Assembly: GCF_001995255.1 (NCBI RefSeq)
Contig: NZ_MUZR01000007.1
Location: 92,514 to 156,513 of the forward strand
Length of the DNA stretch: 64,000 nt
Reading direction: 5' to 3'
From: Thioalkalivibrio halophilus
Lineage (GTDB): Bacteria; Pseudomonadota; Gammaproteobacteria; Ectothiorhodospirales; Ectothiorhodospiraceae
The notes under the pieces were generated by a model that saw only the letters and a program-made list of their open reading frames with translations, did no database searches and was not told the DNA's origin. Numbering within the stretch: position 1 is the first letter of the stretch; the number at the start of each line of letters is the position of its first letter. Position numbers and translations under genes: made by a program. Below are positions 47,916 to 56,882 of this stretch, in pieces.

Positions 47916-49427
47916 ATGATCCGATTCCGGAAGCAACGCGGCGCCGCGGCCCGCTGGCTCCTGTGGCTGGCGCTGCTGATCGTCGGCACGGCCGGCGCGC
48001 TGCTGGCCAGCGCCGATAACGGCGGCGACCGCGAAGCCGTGCTCCTGACCGTGGACGGGGCCATCGGTCCGGCGACCGTAGATTACATCACGCGCGGGAT
48101 CGATGCCGCCGAGGAGCGCGGTGCCGAGATGGTGGTGCTGCAGCTGGACACGCCCGGTGGCCTCGATTCCAGCATGCGCAGCATCATCAAGCACATGCTG
48201 CAGTCCGGGGTGCCGGTGGTGACCTACGTGCACCCGGCCGGCGCGCGGGCCGCCAGCGCCGGCACCTACATGCTCTACGGCTCGCATGTCGCGGCCATGA
48301 CGCCCGCCACCAATCTGGGCTCCGCGACTCCCGTACAGATGGGCGGGGGTGGCCTTCCGGGTCTGGACGAGGAAGACCTCGAGGAGATGCGCGAGGACGC
48401 GGCGGAGGAAGACAACGGCGACGGAAACGGAAACGGCGAAGCGGAAGAGGGGCGGAACGACAACGGGGTCGAGCCGTCTGCCGGGGAGGAACGGCTGGAG
48501 GATGACCCCGAGCCCCGGCGCGGCGAGGATGCGATGGAGCGCAAGGTGCTGGAGGACGCGGTGTCGTACATCCGCGGGCTGGCAGAGCGCTATGATCGCA
48601 ACGCCGACTGGGCCGAGGAGACGGTGCGCGAGGGGTCGAACCTGACCGCCACCGACGCGCTGAACCAGAACGTCATCGATTTCGTTGCCGACAATCTCGA
48701 CGATCTGCTCCAGCAGATCGACGGCCATACGGTGAAGCTGGCAACCGGCGAGCGCGAGCTGGTGACCGAAGGCATCCGGATCGTGCGCATGGATCCGGAC
48801 TGGCGCACCGAACTGCTGTCGCTGATCACCAATCCCAACATCGCCTACATCCTGATGCTGATCGGGATCTACGGCATCATCTTCGAACTGGCCAATCCCG
48901 GGGCGGTCTACCCGGGTGTGATCGGTTCCATCTCGCTGATTCTGGCTTTTTTCGCCCTGCAGGTGATGCCGATCAACTACGCCGGGCTGGCGCTGATGCT
49001 GCTGGGGATGATCTTCATGATCGCCGAGGCCTTCGTGCCCAGCTTCGGCGCGCTGGGCATAGGAGGACTCGTGGCATTCATGACCGGTTCCGTGATCCTG
49101 TGGGACGACCCCAATCTGAATGTGGCCCTGCCGCTGGTGGTGGGCACGGCCATCGCGATCGGCCTGGTGTCGGTGTGGGTGCTGGGGCGGCTGTTCAAGC
49201 TGCGCGGGCAAAAGCCCGCGACCGGCCACGAGGAGATGATCGGCATGATCGGTCACGCCCGTGCGGATTTCGAGGTGCGGGGCCCGGTGTGGGTGCACAG
49301 CGAGCTGTGGACGGCCGAGACCACGGCGCCGGTTCGTGAAGGGCAGAAGGTGCGCGTGACGGCCATCGAGGGCCTGCGCCTGACGGTCGAGCCAGTGGAG
49401 CAGGAAGGAACGGCGGAAACGGCGTAA
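47916..49427 (+). CDS. NfeD-family membrane serine protease (ClpP class, 1510-N type)
   Basis: 503 residues from ATG 47916 (GTG 47883 would add 11). Signal/anchor helix (about 12-33), ClpP-like protease domain with LQLDTPGG and catalytic Ser in ASAGTYM, three to five membrane helices (about 295-400), and a C-terminal NfeD OB-fold domain (about 425-495). Between ATPVQM and [13 protein letters not shown] lies an acidic Asp/Glu/Gly/Asn-rich insert of about 60 residues within the protease active-site region, longer than usual. The SPFH protein gene downstream is its usual partner; together they act in membrane quality control, with stomatin-like proteins as substrate in archaea. Confidence 0.88.
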   Translation: MIRFRKQRGAAARWLLWLALLIVGTAGALLASADNGGDREAVLLTVDGAIGPATVDYITRGIDAAEERGAEMVVLQLDTPGGLDSSMRSIIKHMLQSGVPVVTYVHPAGARAASAGTYMLYGSHVAAMTPATNLGSATPVQMGGGGLPGLDEEDLEEMREDAAEEDNGDGNGNGEAEEGRNDNGVEPSAGEERLEDDPEPRRGEDAMERKVLEDAVSYIRGLAERYDRNADWAEETVREGSNLTATDALNQNVIDFVADNLDDLLQQIDGHTVKLATGERELVTEGIRIVRMDPDWRTELLSLITNPNIAYILMLIGIYGIIFELANPGAVYPGVIGSISLILAFFALQVMPINYAGLALMLLGMIFMIAEAFVPSFGALGIGGLVAFMTGSVILWDDPNLNVALPLVVGTAIAIGLVSVWVLGRLFKLRGQKPATGHEEMIGMIGHARADFEVRGPVWVHSELWTAETTAPVREGQKVRVTAIEGLRLTVEPVEQEGTAETA

Positions 49428-49561
49428 GCCCCGGGCCAGATTCGGCCGGGGGCGCAGGTGTCCCGTGCACCGATTCATGGATGCCGGCAGAGCCGGTCCC
49501 GGGCCGCGAAAATTCGGTCCGCACATGCAGTAATCCGCCTTCCGGCGGAAAGGAGTGCAAC

Positions 49562-50512
49562 ATGTTGAACGATTTCGGTTATCTCGTCGTACCGCTGGTC
49601 ATCATCATCGCCCTGATCGCGATGTCGATCCGGGTGCTGCGCGAGTACGAGCGCGGCGTGGTCTTCTTCCTGGGCCGGTTCCAGTCGGTCAAGGGCCCGG
49701 GCCTGATCATCGTGATCCCGGGCATCCAGCAGATGGTCCGGATCGACCTGCGCATCATCACCCTCGACGTGCCCAGCCAGGACGTGATCTCTCAGGACAA
49801 CGTGACGGTGCGAGTGAACGCGGTGTTGTATTTCCGCGTGGTGGACTCGGCCAAGTCGGTGATCCAGGTGGAGGACTACTATGCCGCCACCAGCCAGCTG
49901 GCGCAGACCACGCTGCGCTCGGTGCTGGGCAAGCATGACCTGGACGAGATGCTGTCCGAGCGTGACAAGCTGAACAACGACATCCAGGAGATCCTCGATT
50001 CGCAGACCGATGCCTGGGGCATCAAGGTCACCAATGTCGAGATCAAGCATGTCGACCTGGACGACTCGATGATCCGCGCCATTGCCCGTCAGGCCGAGGC
50101 CGAACGCGAACGCCGCGCCAAGGTCATCCACGCCGAGGGTGAACTGCAGGCGGCCGAGAAGCTGGTACAGGCGGCCCAACAGATGGAGGCGGCGCCTTCT
50201 TCCCTGCAACTGCGTTACATGCAGACCATGGCGGACATGTCCACCAACGGGAACGCCAACACCATCTTCTTCCCGCTGCCGCTGGAGCTGACCAAGGTGT
50301 TCGAGAACCTGGCGGCCAAGTTCCGTGCGGAGAACCCCGAGAACCCGCTCAACGCAGCCGCCGCGGCTGCCGGCATGGGGACGAAGAAGGGCGCCTCGGA
50401 CGTGACCGGTGACACCGCCGGCGGGTCGGCTGCGGCTACCGGCGACGAGGGAGAAGCCGGGGCGCGCGGGACGAATCGGGGGCCGGCGCCGGATGACCCC
50501 GCGAATCCCTGA
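49562..50512 (+). CDS. SPFH/stomatin-like membrane protein
   Basis: 316 residues from ATG 49562, backed by AAGGAG 8 bases before. An N-terminal membrane helix (about 6-25) is followed by the SPFH domain ([43 protein letters not shown]), then a coiled-coil region ([20 protein letters not shown]). The Ala/Gly-rich C-terminus (about 265-316) looks disordered. It closely resembles bacterial YbbK/QmcA and archaeal stomatins. It follows the NfeD protease gene by 134 bp, the conserved pair. Confidence 0.93.
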   Translation: MLNDFGYLVVPLVIIIALIAMSIRVLREYERGVVFFLGRFQSVKGPGLIIVIPGIQQMVRIDLRIITLDVPSQDVISQDNVTVRVNAVLYFRVVDSAKSVIQVEDYYAATSQLAQTTLRSVLGKHDLDEMLSERDKLNNDIQEILDSQTDAWGIKVTNVEIKHVDLDDSMIRAIARQAEAERERRAKVIHAEGELQAAEKLVQAAQQMEAAPSSLQLRYMQTMADMSTNGNANTIFFPLPLELTKVFENLAAKFRAENPENPLNAAAAAAGMGTKKGASDVTGDTAGGSAAATGDEGEAGARGTNRGPAPDDPANP

Positions 50513-50536
50513 TCGCACCGGCGCGGTTCCACCGGG

Positions 50537-51532
50537 ATGACGACGGAGACCACGGCCGCGGGCGCGGGTGCTTTCGGGGATGTCCCCGGGGAGGCTTCCG
50601 GGGGAGTGACGCACGAGGGGAGCGACACCGCGGTCGCCGGATCCGTCCCGGCGGTCCTCGATCGATTCCTGGACGAGCTGTGGGCGGTGGAAGGCCTGGC
50701 CGACCGGACCCTGGCGGCCTACCGGCGCGATCTGAGCGCGCTGGCAGGTTTCCTGGCGGCGCGGGACGGGGCGCTGGAGGCCGCGACCCATGCCGACCTG
50801 CTGGCCTTTGTCGCCGCCCGCATGCAGGGCGGGGCGCGCCCGCGTTCGGTGGCCCGGGCGCTGTCCTCGATTCGCCGCTTCTATCGTTTTCTGGTGCAGG
50901 CGGGCGAACGCGAGGACGACCCCTCGGCCGGCATCGATCCACCGCGGCCCGGACGGCCCCTGCCGGCCGGGCTGTCGGAGCGGCAGGTGGAGGCGCTGCT
51001 GGCGGCGCCGGACACCTCGACGGCCGTGGGGCTGCGTGACCGGGCGATGCTGGAGTTGATGTACGCGGCCGGTTTGCGGGTCTCCGAACTCGTCGGGCTG
51101 GAAGGCACGGCGGTGAATACCCGGCAGGGCGTGGTGCGCATCACCGGAAAGGGCGGACGCGAGCGTCTGGTGCCGCTGGGCGAGATGGCGACCGACTGGC
51201 TGGCGGCGTATCTCGACCGCGCGCGCCCCGAGCTGATGGCGGGGCACCCGCCGGTGGAGGCGGTGTTCGTGACCCGGCGCGGCCGGGGGCTCACGCGTCA
51301 GGCCTTCTGGTACCGGATCAAGGCGCATGCGGCGCAGGCCGGCATCGATACGGCCCTGTCGCCGCACACCCTGCGGCACGCGTTCGCCACCCATCTGCTG
51401 GACCACGGGGCCGACCTGCGGGTGGTGCAGATGCTTCTGGGGCACAGCAGCCTGTCCACGACGCAGATCTACACCCACGTCGCGCGGGCGCGGCTGCAGG
51501 CGTTGCATGCGGAACACCATCCCCGGGGGTAG
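50537..51532 (+). CDS. xerD: Site-specific tyrosine recombinase XerD
   Basis: 331 residues; XerD with XerC resolves chromosome dimers at dif. Core-binding domain about 38-130; the catalytic domain shows AAGLRVSELVGL (first Arg), TGKGGRERLVPL, SPHTLRHAFATHLL and LGHSSLSTTQIYTH with the nucleophile Tyr. The N-terminus has an extra 35-residue Gly/Ala/Thr-rich stretch, so a later start is possible, but no good ribosome site was found. It precedes dsbC, as in E. coli. Confidence 0.9.
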   Translation: MTTETTAAGAGAFGDVPGEASGGVTHEGSDTAVAGSVPAVLDRFLDELWAVEGLADRTLAAYRRDLSALAGFLAARDGALEAATHADLLAFVAARMQGGARPRSVARALSSIRRFYRFLVQAGEREDDPSAGIDPPRPGRPLPAGLSERQVEALLAAPDTSTAVGLRDRAMLELMYAAGLRVSELVGLEGTAVNTRQGVVRITGKGGRERLVPLGEMATDWLAAYLDRARPELMAGHPPVEAVFVTRRGRGLTRQAFWYRIKAHAAQAGIDTALSPHTLRHAFATHLLDHGADLRVVQMLLGHSSLSTTQIYTHVARARLQALHAEHHPRG

Positions 51533-51595
51533 CCGTCTGTCCCCCGGAAGGCAACCGGCCTACAATCCACGTTTTGATTCATCAGCGAGACACCC

Positions 51596-52306
51596 ATGTT
51601 GCTCAAGCGCGTTCTTCCTTTCGCGGTCGCCCTGGCGGCCGCCGGCACCACCGCTCAGGCCAGCGAGGCGATCGAGCAGGCCATGTCGCAGGCCATCCCC
51701 GATGCCGAGATCGACTCCATTCATTCCACCCCGCTCGACGGGATCAAGGAGGTCCGCTACGGCACCGAGATCTTCTACGTCAGCGAGGATGGCCGTTACG
51801 TGATGCAGGGCAGCCTGATCGACCTGCAGACCCGCGAGAATCTGACGGAGCAGGCGAAGGGCGGTGCGCGTGCCGAGCTGTTCGAGGCCATCGACGACAG
51901 CGAACTGGTGGTTTATGAACCGAACGGCGAGACCCGCGCCGTGCTGAACATCTTCACCGATCCCAACTGCCCGTACTGCCGCGACATCCACGCCGATCTG
52001 CCGGAATACCTGGAAGCCGGCGTCAAGGTGCGCTACCTGATGTTCCCGGTGCTTGGTCGGGATTCGCCGGAGATCATGAACCGCACCTGGTGTGCCGATG
52101 ATCGCCAGGCGGCCATGGATCGTTCCAAGGAGGGTGACAAGCTGTCGGATCTGGACGGAAACTGCGCCACCCCGCAGGACGAGCACATGCAGCTGGGGCA
52201 GAGTCTGGGCGTGCGCGGCACGCCGGCCCTGTTCACCGAAAACGGCGAGATGCTCGCCGGCTACGTCGAGCCGGAAGAGGTGCTGTCCCGCGTGCTGGGC
52301 GACTGA
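51596..52306 (+). CDS. dsbC: Thiol:disulfide interchange protein DsbC
   Basis: 236 residues with a cleaved signal peptide (about 1-22, AQA-S). An N-terminal dimerisation domain is followed by a thioredoxin fold with the active site CPYC in TDPNCPYCRDIH near residue 120-130 and the conserved cis-Pro (GVRGTPALF). It is a periplasmic disulfide isomerase working with DsbD. Located after xerD, its conserved neighbour. Confidence 0.92.
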   Translation: MLLKRVLPFAVALAAAGTTAQASEAIEQAMSQAIPDAEIDSIHSTPLDGIKEVRYGTEIFYVSEDGRYVMQGSLIDLQTRENLTEQAKGGARAELFEAIDDSELVVYEPNGETRAVLNIFTDPNCPYCRDIHADLPEYLEAGVKVRYLMFPVLGRDSPEIMNRTWCADDRQAAMDRSKEGDKLSDLDGNCATPQDEHMQLGQSLGVRGTPALFTENGEMLAGYVEPEEVLSRVLGD

Positions 52307-52310
52307 TCCC

Positions 52311-52790
52311 ATGAGCGTGGCCGCCGACGACGCCTTCTTCCTGCGCGAGGCCATCCGCCTGGCGCGGGAGTCCGTGGATGTCGGCGGCGGACCGTTCGGC
52401 GCCCTGGTGGTGCGCGACGGCGAAATCGTCGGCCGCGGGGCGAACCGCGTGATCCCGTGGCAGGATCCCACCGCGCATGCCGAGGTGGCGGCGATTCGCG
52501 ACGCCTGCCGCCACCTGCAGGACCACCGCCTGTACGGCGCGACCCTGTACGTCTCCTGCGAACCCTGTCCGATGTGTCGTGCGGCGGCGTGCTGGGCGCG
52601 GCTGGACCGGGTGGTGCATGCCGCCTCGGCCGCGGATGCCGCCGCGGCCGGGTTTGACGACGAGCGGATCCGCGACGAACTGGTGGCGGCCCCCGAGGCG
52701 CGCCGTCTGCCGTTGATCCGCACCCTGGCCGAGGAGGGGCGGGCGGTCTTCGACTACTGGGAACGCCACGCCAACCGCCGGTTGTACTGA
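52311..52790 (+). CDS. GuaD-like zinc deaminase
   Basis: 159 residues from ATG 52311, four bases after dsbC. A CDA-fold deaminase with zinc ligands in TAHAEVAAIR and SCEPCPMCRAA. The following AADAAAAGFDD segment and the total length resemble Bacillus subtilis guanine deaminase GuaD more than TadA. It would convert guanine to xanthine. A role in tRNA editing is less likely on these residues. The pairing with dsbC has no obvious functional meaning. Confidence 0.78.
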   Translation: MSVAADDAFFLREAIRLARESVDVGGGPFGALVVRDGEIVGRGANRVIPWQDPTAHAEVAAIRDACRHLQDHRLYGATLYVSCEPCPMCRAAACWARLDRVVHAASAADAAAAGFDDERIRDELVAAPEARRLPLIRTLAEEGRAVFDYWERHANRRLY

Positions 52791-52885
52791 ATGTGCGGCG
52801 GGTTCCGGTCGGGCCCGGCCGCCCATGCATGACGCGGCGCCCGGACTGGGGCACAATCCGGGCACGGAACAGGGAGTGGGGCGGC

Positions 52886-53872
52886 ATGGAGAAGCGTCTG
52901 CTGGAATTGTCGGTTTGTGTGGAGCCCGATCGGCGCCGGCTTGCGCGTTTCGCCCTGGATGCGGTGGTCGCCCTGGGCGGCAGCCCGTTCCGGGCCACCG
53001 CCCGTCTCGATGCCCTTCTGCACGCGCTGCGCGAGGCGGCCGCCAATGTGCAGGGCGGGCTGCAGGTGGCGCTGGTGGCCCACGGGCGCGAACTCGCCCT
53101 GTGCTGGGAAGAGGCGGGGGGACACGCGCGCCGTGAACGTCTCGATCGTGTCCCCGAAGACCCCTCAGAGTCCTCGCTCGAGGCCCTGTCGCGCCGCCTG
53201 CGGCGGGGTTCCGAGTCCACCGATCCCGAGCTCCTGCGCCGACGCAATGCCCGCTTCGCCGCCGAACTGGAACGCGCCCGCGAGCGGGCGGCGGCCGAGA
53301 TGGCCGAACTCGAGGCCGATCTGGAACGCAAGAAGGCCGAACTCCAGCGCTCGATCCGCGAAGCCGAGACGGACAGCCTGACCGGTCTGTTCAACCGTGG
53401 CGCCTTCGATGCCCGCCTGGAAGAGTCCCTGCTGCACTGTGCCCGGCAGGACGAGCCCCTGAGTCTGGTGTTGCTGGACCTGGATTTCTTCAAGCAGATG
53501 AACGATACCCACGGCCATCAGTTCGGGGATGATTACCTGCGTGGCATGGCCGATGCCATGCGTGCGGCCATTCGCGAACACGTGGACCTCCCCTGTCGCA
53601 CCGGGGGCGACGAGTTCGCCATTATCGTGTTCGGTGACCGCGACGCGGCGGCCGGCGTGGCGCAGCGCGTGCTCGCGGCGATGGAAGGCCGGGTCAGCAT
53701 CGGCGTGGGGCAGCGGGCGGACGGTGACGCCCCGGAGCAGCTGGTGGCCCGCACCGATGCGGCACTGTATCTGGCCAAGCACCGTGGCCGCGGGCAGGTG
53801 GCCACCGAACTCGAGCTCGAGGCCCCCGACGCACCGGCGGCCGCGGCCCCGGGCCTCGGAGTCCGCGCGTGA
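52886..53872 (+). CDS. Diguanylate cyclase with an unusual N-terminal domain, part of the Rsb module
   Basis: 328 residues from ATG 52886 with GGGAG before it. Residues 1-85 form a domain I cannot assign with certainty; the helix LLHALREAAANV followed by two strands (LQVALVAHGRELALCWE) recalls a degenerate GHKL kinase core. A coiled coil (about 112-162) leads to GGDEF (about 160-310; intact GGDEF at 240-244; no RxxD site five residues before it, the residues being EHVD). Its stop overlaps the ATG of the RsbT/RsbX-like gene, so it is the first gene of a stressosome-type operon whose output is likely c-di-GMP. Confidence 0.85.
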   Translation: MEKRLLELSVCVEPDRRRLARFALDAVVALGGSPFRATARLDALLHALREAAANVQGGLQVALVAHGRELALCWEEAGGHARRERLDRVPEDPSESSLEALSRRLRRGSESTDPELLRRRNARFAAELERARERAAAEMAELEADLERKKAELQRSIREAETDSLTGLFNRGAFDARLEESLLHCARQDEPLSLVLLDLDFFKQMNDTHGHQFGDDYLRGMADAMRAAIREHVDLPCRTGGDEFAIIVFGDRDAAAGVAQRVLAAMEGRVSIGVGQRADGDAPEQLVARTDAALYLAKHRGRGQVATELELEAPDAPAAAAPGLGVRA

Positions 53873-54912
53873 GCGCCGTGCCGCCCGCGCGTCAGCCGTA
53901 TGCCCTGCTGAGCGAGCAGGCAGCGGCGCGCGCCGGCGGTCAGGTCCTGCTGCAGTCGCGGCTGAAGACCGTGGCGCGGCGCCTGGGTTTCGGCGAGATC
54001 AAGCGCGAGCGCATGCTGCTGGTCTGCCAGGAGCTCGTGACCAACCAGATGAAATACGCGCGCGGGACCGGACTGGTGCAGATCTGGGAGCAGCGCTCGC
54101 CGGAGCCCGCGCTCGACCTGTTCGCGATGGATTTCGGTCCGGGGATCGCGGACCTGAACCAGGCCCTGGCCGACGGTCATACCACCTCGGGGACCCTGGG
54201 CAAGGGGCTGGGCACCGTGCGGCGCCTGGCCGACGATTCCGATTTCTACAGTGTTCCCGCGACGCAGGCCGCCGGTACACCGTGGCAGGGGACCGCGGCA
54301 TGGGCCCGTTTTCGCCCCGGGGACAACGGACAGGACGAGCCCGGTCCGGCCTTCGGCCGTTACCTGCGGGCATTGCACGACGCGCCGCACAACGGAGATT
54401 GCGCGGACCTCGCGGTGGACCGGCACGGTCTGCGCTGGGTCCATATGGACGGCCTGGGCCACGGAGTGGAGGCCGCAACCGCGGTGGCGGGACGCTGTCG
54501 ACCGGGCGAGCCGGGTGACTCGCCCGCGGAAGTGCTGCACCGGCTGAGCCGTGATCTGAGCGGCTCGCGCGGGGCGGTGGGGATTGCCGGCGAGGCTATG
54601 GTGGCGGAACGCGGCGCCCGGGTGTGTGGCGTTGGGGACATGAACGCCTGGGTCGTGCGTGAAGGGGAGCGGCGTGGCCTGGAGATGGCGCCGGGCATTC
54701 TCGGGCATGATCATCGCAGTTGCGAGGAGATCCGGCTGGACCTCCCCCCGCATGCGCTGGTGCTCACGGCCTCGGACGGTATCCGGCGCAACTGGAGCCT
54801 GGCCAGCTTTCCCGGTCTGTGGCGCCGGCATCCGCAGCTGCTGGCGCTGGTGCTGGGCCAGGTGCTGGGGCGCAGCAACGATGACAAGTCGCTGCTGGTC
54901 ATCCGCCTTTGA
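53869..54912 (+). CDS. RsbT-like kinase fused to RsbX-like phosphatase
   Basis: 347 residues. The N-terminal half (10-150) is a GHKL serine/threonine kinase domain: N-box QELVTNQMKYA (Glu 55, Asn 59) and G1-box DFGPGI (88-93), as in RsbT. The C-terminal half (about 160-347) is a PP2C-type phosphatase of the RsbX class: MDGLGHG with Asp 194, TASDGI with Asp 303 and the closing NDDKSLLV. In Bacillus RsbT phosphorylates RsbR/RsbS and RsbX reverses it; both activities appear in one chain here. The order GGDEF gene, this gene, RsbR-like, RsbS-like supports a stressosome. The activities are inferred from motifs. Confidence 0.82.
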   Translation: MSAVPPARQPYALLSEQAAARAGGQVLLQSRLKTVARRLGFGEIKRERMLLVCQELVTNQMKYARGTGLVQIWEQRSPEPALDLFAMDFGPGIADLNQALADGHTTSGTLGKGLGTVRRLADDSDFYSVPATQAAGTPWQGTAAWARFRPGDNGQDEPGPAFGRYLRALHDAPHNGDCADLAVDRHGLRWVHMDGLGHGVEAATAVAGRCRPGEPGDSPAEVLHRLSRDLSGSRGAVGIAGEAMVAERGARVCGVGDMNAWVVREGERRGLEMAPGILGHDHRSCEEIRLDLPPHALVLTASDGIRRNWSLASFPGLWRRHPQLLALVLGQVLGRSNDDKSLLVIRL

Positions 54913-54952
54913 CGGCAGGCCGGGGAAACACAACAAAAAACGAGGAGGAATC

Positions 54953-55852
54953 ATGACAGGGGGCAACATGAATCGGGAGGACGGCGAGACCCGCAGTGCC
55001 AACGAGATCCTGGTCGAGCAGCTGATGGTCAACGTCGGCCGGATTTCCGGGGTGATCGAGGAGCGTGGTCACAACATCTTCGTGCAGGGGAACATCCTGT
55101 CGCGCGAGGAGATCAGCGACTACTCCGTGGAGTTCATGGAGCTGTTCGTGATGCTGCTGCAGCACGAGGGGCGGTCGGACCGCTCCAGCGAGGAGTTCCG
55201 TGCGCTGCAGCAGTTCTTCACCACCATGTCGCAGCAGATCCTGATGCGGGGCGGCGACATGGAGGAGTTCGTGCGTTATCTGCAGTTCATGCAGAACGTG
55301 ATGATCGAGGATCTGGGGCGCGACGCGGAGATCACGCCCGAACAGACCCGCGAGACCCTGCTCCTGCTGGCCGGGGTGTTCAACGACATCATCCTGGACG
55401 TGTATCGGGTGTATCTGGAGCAGAAGGAAAGCACCATCGAGGCGCAGCAGGCCGAACTGCGCGAGATCTCCACGCCCATCACCGAGATCTGGGACGGCGT
55501 CCTGACGCTGCCGATCATCGGTACCCTGGATTCGTCGCGCACCATGGTGGTGATGGAAAAGCTGCTCGGGCGCATCGAGCAGGACCGGGCCCGCGTGGTG
55601 CTGATGGATGTCACCGGGGTCATGGCGATCGACTCCCAGGTATCGCACCACCTGGTGCAGATGATCCGTGCGATCGGCCTGATGGGCGCGCGTCCGGTGC
55701 TGACCGGTATCCGGCCGGAGATCGCCCGGGCGCTCACCAGCCTCAACATTGATCTGGGCGACGTGACGACCCGCGCGACCCTGGCCGAAGGGCTGAAGGA
55801 GGCCTTCCACTGGCTGGGCGTGCGGATGGCCGACGCCCGGACCCCGGCCTGA
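54953..55852 (+). CDS. RsbR-like stressosome sensor with STAS domain
   Basis: 299 residues from ATG 54953, chosen for the strong GAGGAGG five bases before it. The N-terminal half (about 15-160) is all-helical, comparable to the non-haem globin sensor of RsbR; a linker helix leads to a STAS domain (about 172-290). STAS motifs LPIIGTLDSSRT, VLMDVTGVMAIDSQVSHHL and GIRPEIARAL match RsbR. The position equivalent to the first phosphorylated Thr of RsbR is Ser (IDSQV); a Thr pair is present at the second (DVTTRATL). The signal sensed is unknown. Confidence 0.82.
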   Translation: MTGGNMNREDGETRSANEILVEQLMVNVGRISGVIEERGHNIFVQGNILSREEISDYSVEFMELFVMLLQHEGRSDRSSEEFRALQQFFTTMSQQILMRGGDMEEFVRYLQFMQNVMIEDLGRDAEITPEQTRETLLLLAGVFNDIILDVYRVYLEQKESTIEAQQAELREISTPITEIWDGVLTLPIIGTLDSSRTMVVMEKLLGRIEQDRARVVLMDVTGVMAIDSQVSHHLVQMIRAIGLMGARPVLTGIRPEIARALTSLNIDLGDVTTRATLAEGLKEAFHWLGVRMADARTPA

Positions 55853-55863
55853 CGGGCGCGCCG

Positions 55864-56202
55864 ATGGTCCGGGGCATGCATCTCACCCGGATCGGGGCGG
55901 ACGCGGTGCTGCTGGAGCCGGGCGAGGGCCTGGATCCCGGCGAGCCGGACCGCTATCTGGTCGCGCTGGGGGATTATCTTCAGGCGGCGCGGGCCCGACG
56001 ACTGATTTACGACCTCGACAGCGTGCCGGTGGTCGATGCCCTCTACTACGACTGGCTGAAGGCGGTGCACGGACTTTGCCGGGTCATCGGGGTGGAGATG
56101 GTGGTCGCGAACATGGCACCTTCGGTGGCTTATGCGCTGGCGGCGCGCCTGGATGAGGTGCCGCCCTTTGCCTGTGCGCGCGACGTGGAGCGCGCGCGCT
56201 GA
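55864..56202 (+). CDS. RsbS-like STAS-domain protein
   Basis: 112 residues, a single STAS domain, 11 bp after the RsbR-like gene. The pattern LIYDLDSVPVVDALYYDWLK with VIGVEMVVANMAPSVAYAL resembles RsbS, the scaffold of stressosomes. The expected phosphorylatable Ser is not obvious (VVDALYY), so phospho-regulation may be lost or shifted. ATG 55864 or 55876 may be the start. It closes the module. Confidence 0.75.
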   Translation: MVRGMHLTRIGADAVLLEPGEGLDPGEPDRYLVALGDYLQAARARRLIYDLDSVPVVDALYYDWLKAVHGLCRVIGVEMVVANMAPSVAYALAARLDEVPPFACARDVERAR

Positions 56203-56235
56203 CATCCGCCATCCCCGCGACCGGGAGAACGCCGC

Positions 56236-56865
56236 ATGCTGGAACTGGGCATTGTTGCCCTGACCACCTTCTTCGTGACCGTCGGCCCGGTGGACGTGGC
56301 GGTGGTGTTCGCGGTGCTGACCCGCGGCATGGATCCGGCGCAGCGCCGCGCGATGGCCTGGCGCGGCGCGCTGCTGGCGACCGCCATCCTGCTGCCGTTC
56401 GCGCTGTTCGGCGAGGCCGCGCTGGGGGTGCTGGGGATCTCGTTGCCGGCCCTGTATACCGCCGGTGGTATCCTTCTGCTCCTGATCGGCATCGACATGG
56501 TGTTCGCGCGCAGCTCCGGCGGGGTCTCGGCCACCCCGGACGAGACCCGCGAGGCACGCTCGCGCACCGACCTCTCGGTGTTCCCGCTGGCCACGCCGCT
56601 GCTGGCCGGACCCGGGGCGATGGGCGCGGCCATCCTGATGATGAGCCGTGCCAGCGGCGATCTGGCCGCGCAGGCGGTGGTGATCGGGGCGCTGATCGCG
56701 ATCATGGCCCTGGCGCTGGTGTGCCTGCTGGTCGCGGTGCGCATCCAGCACTGGCTGGGCGTCACCGGCGCGCACGTGCTCACGCGCATCATGGGCGTAC
56801 TATTGTCCGCGCTGGCGGTTCAGTTCATCTTTGACGGACTGGCCGACAGCGGTGTAATGACCTGA
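56236..56865 (+). CDS. MarC-family integral membrane protein
   Basis: 209 residues with six hydrophobic helices. The MarC/YchE signature shows: an N-terminal helix ending in TVGPVDVAVVF (usual form NPxG), FPLATPLLAGPGAMGAAI and the C-terminal helix RIMGVLLSALAVQFIFDG. The physiological role of the family is unknown; the historical link to antibiotic resistance is not supported. It lies 33 bp after the Rsb module and may be transcribed with it. Confidence 0.88.
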   Translation: MLELGIVALTTFFVTVGPVDVAVVFAVLTRGMDPAQRRAMAWRGALLATAILLPFALFGEAALGVLGISLPALYTAGGILLLLIGIDMVFARSSGGVSATPDETREARSRTDLSVFPLATPLLAGPGAMGAAILMMSRASGDLAAQAVVIGALIAIMALALVCLLVAVRIQHWLGVTGAHVLTRIMGVLLSALAVQFIFDGLADSGVMT

Positions 56866-56882
56866 CATCGAAGGAGCGATGC

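Noticed and set aside
52311..52790. tRNA adenosine deaminase TadA
   Set aside because: The AAxxAGFDD segment after the zinc site and the overall length fit GuaD better.
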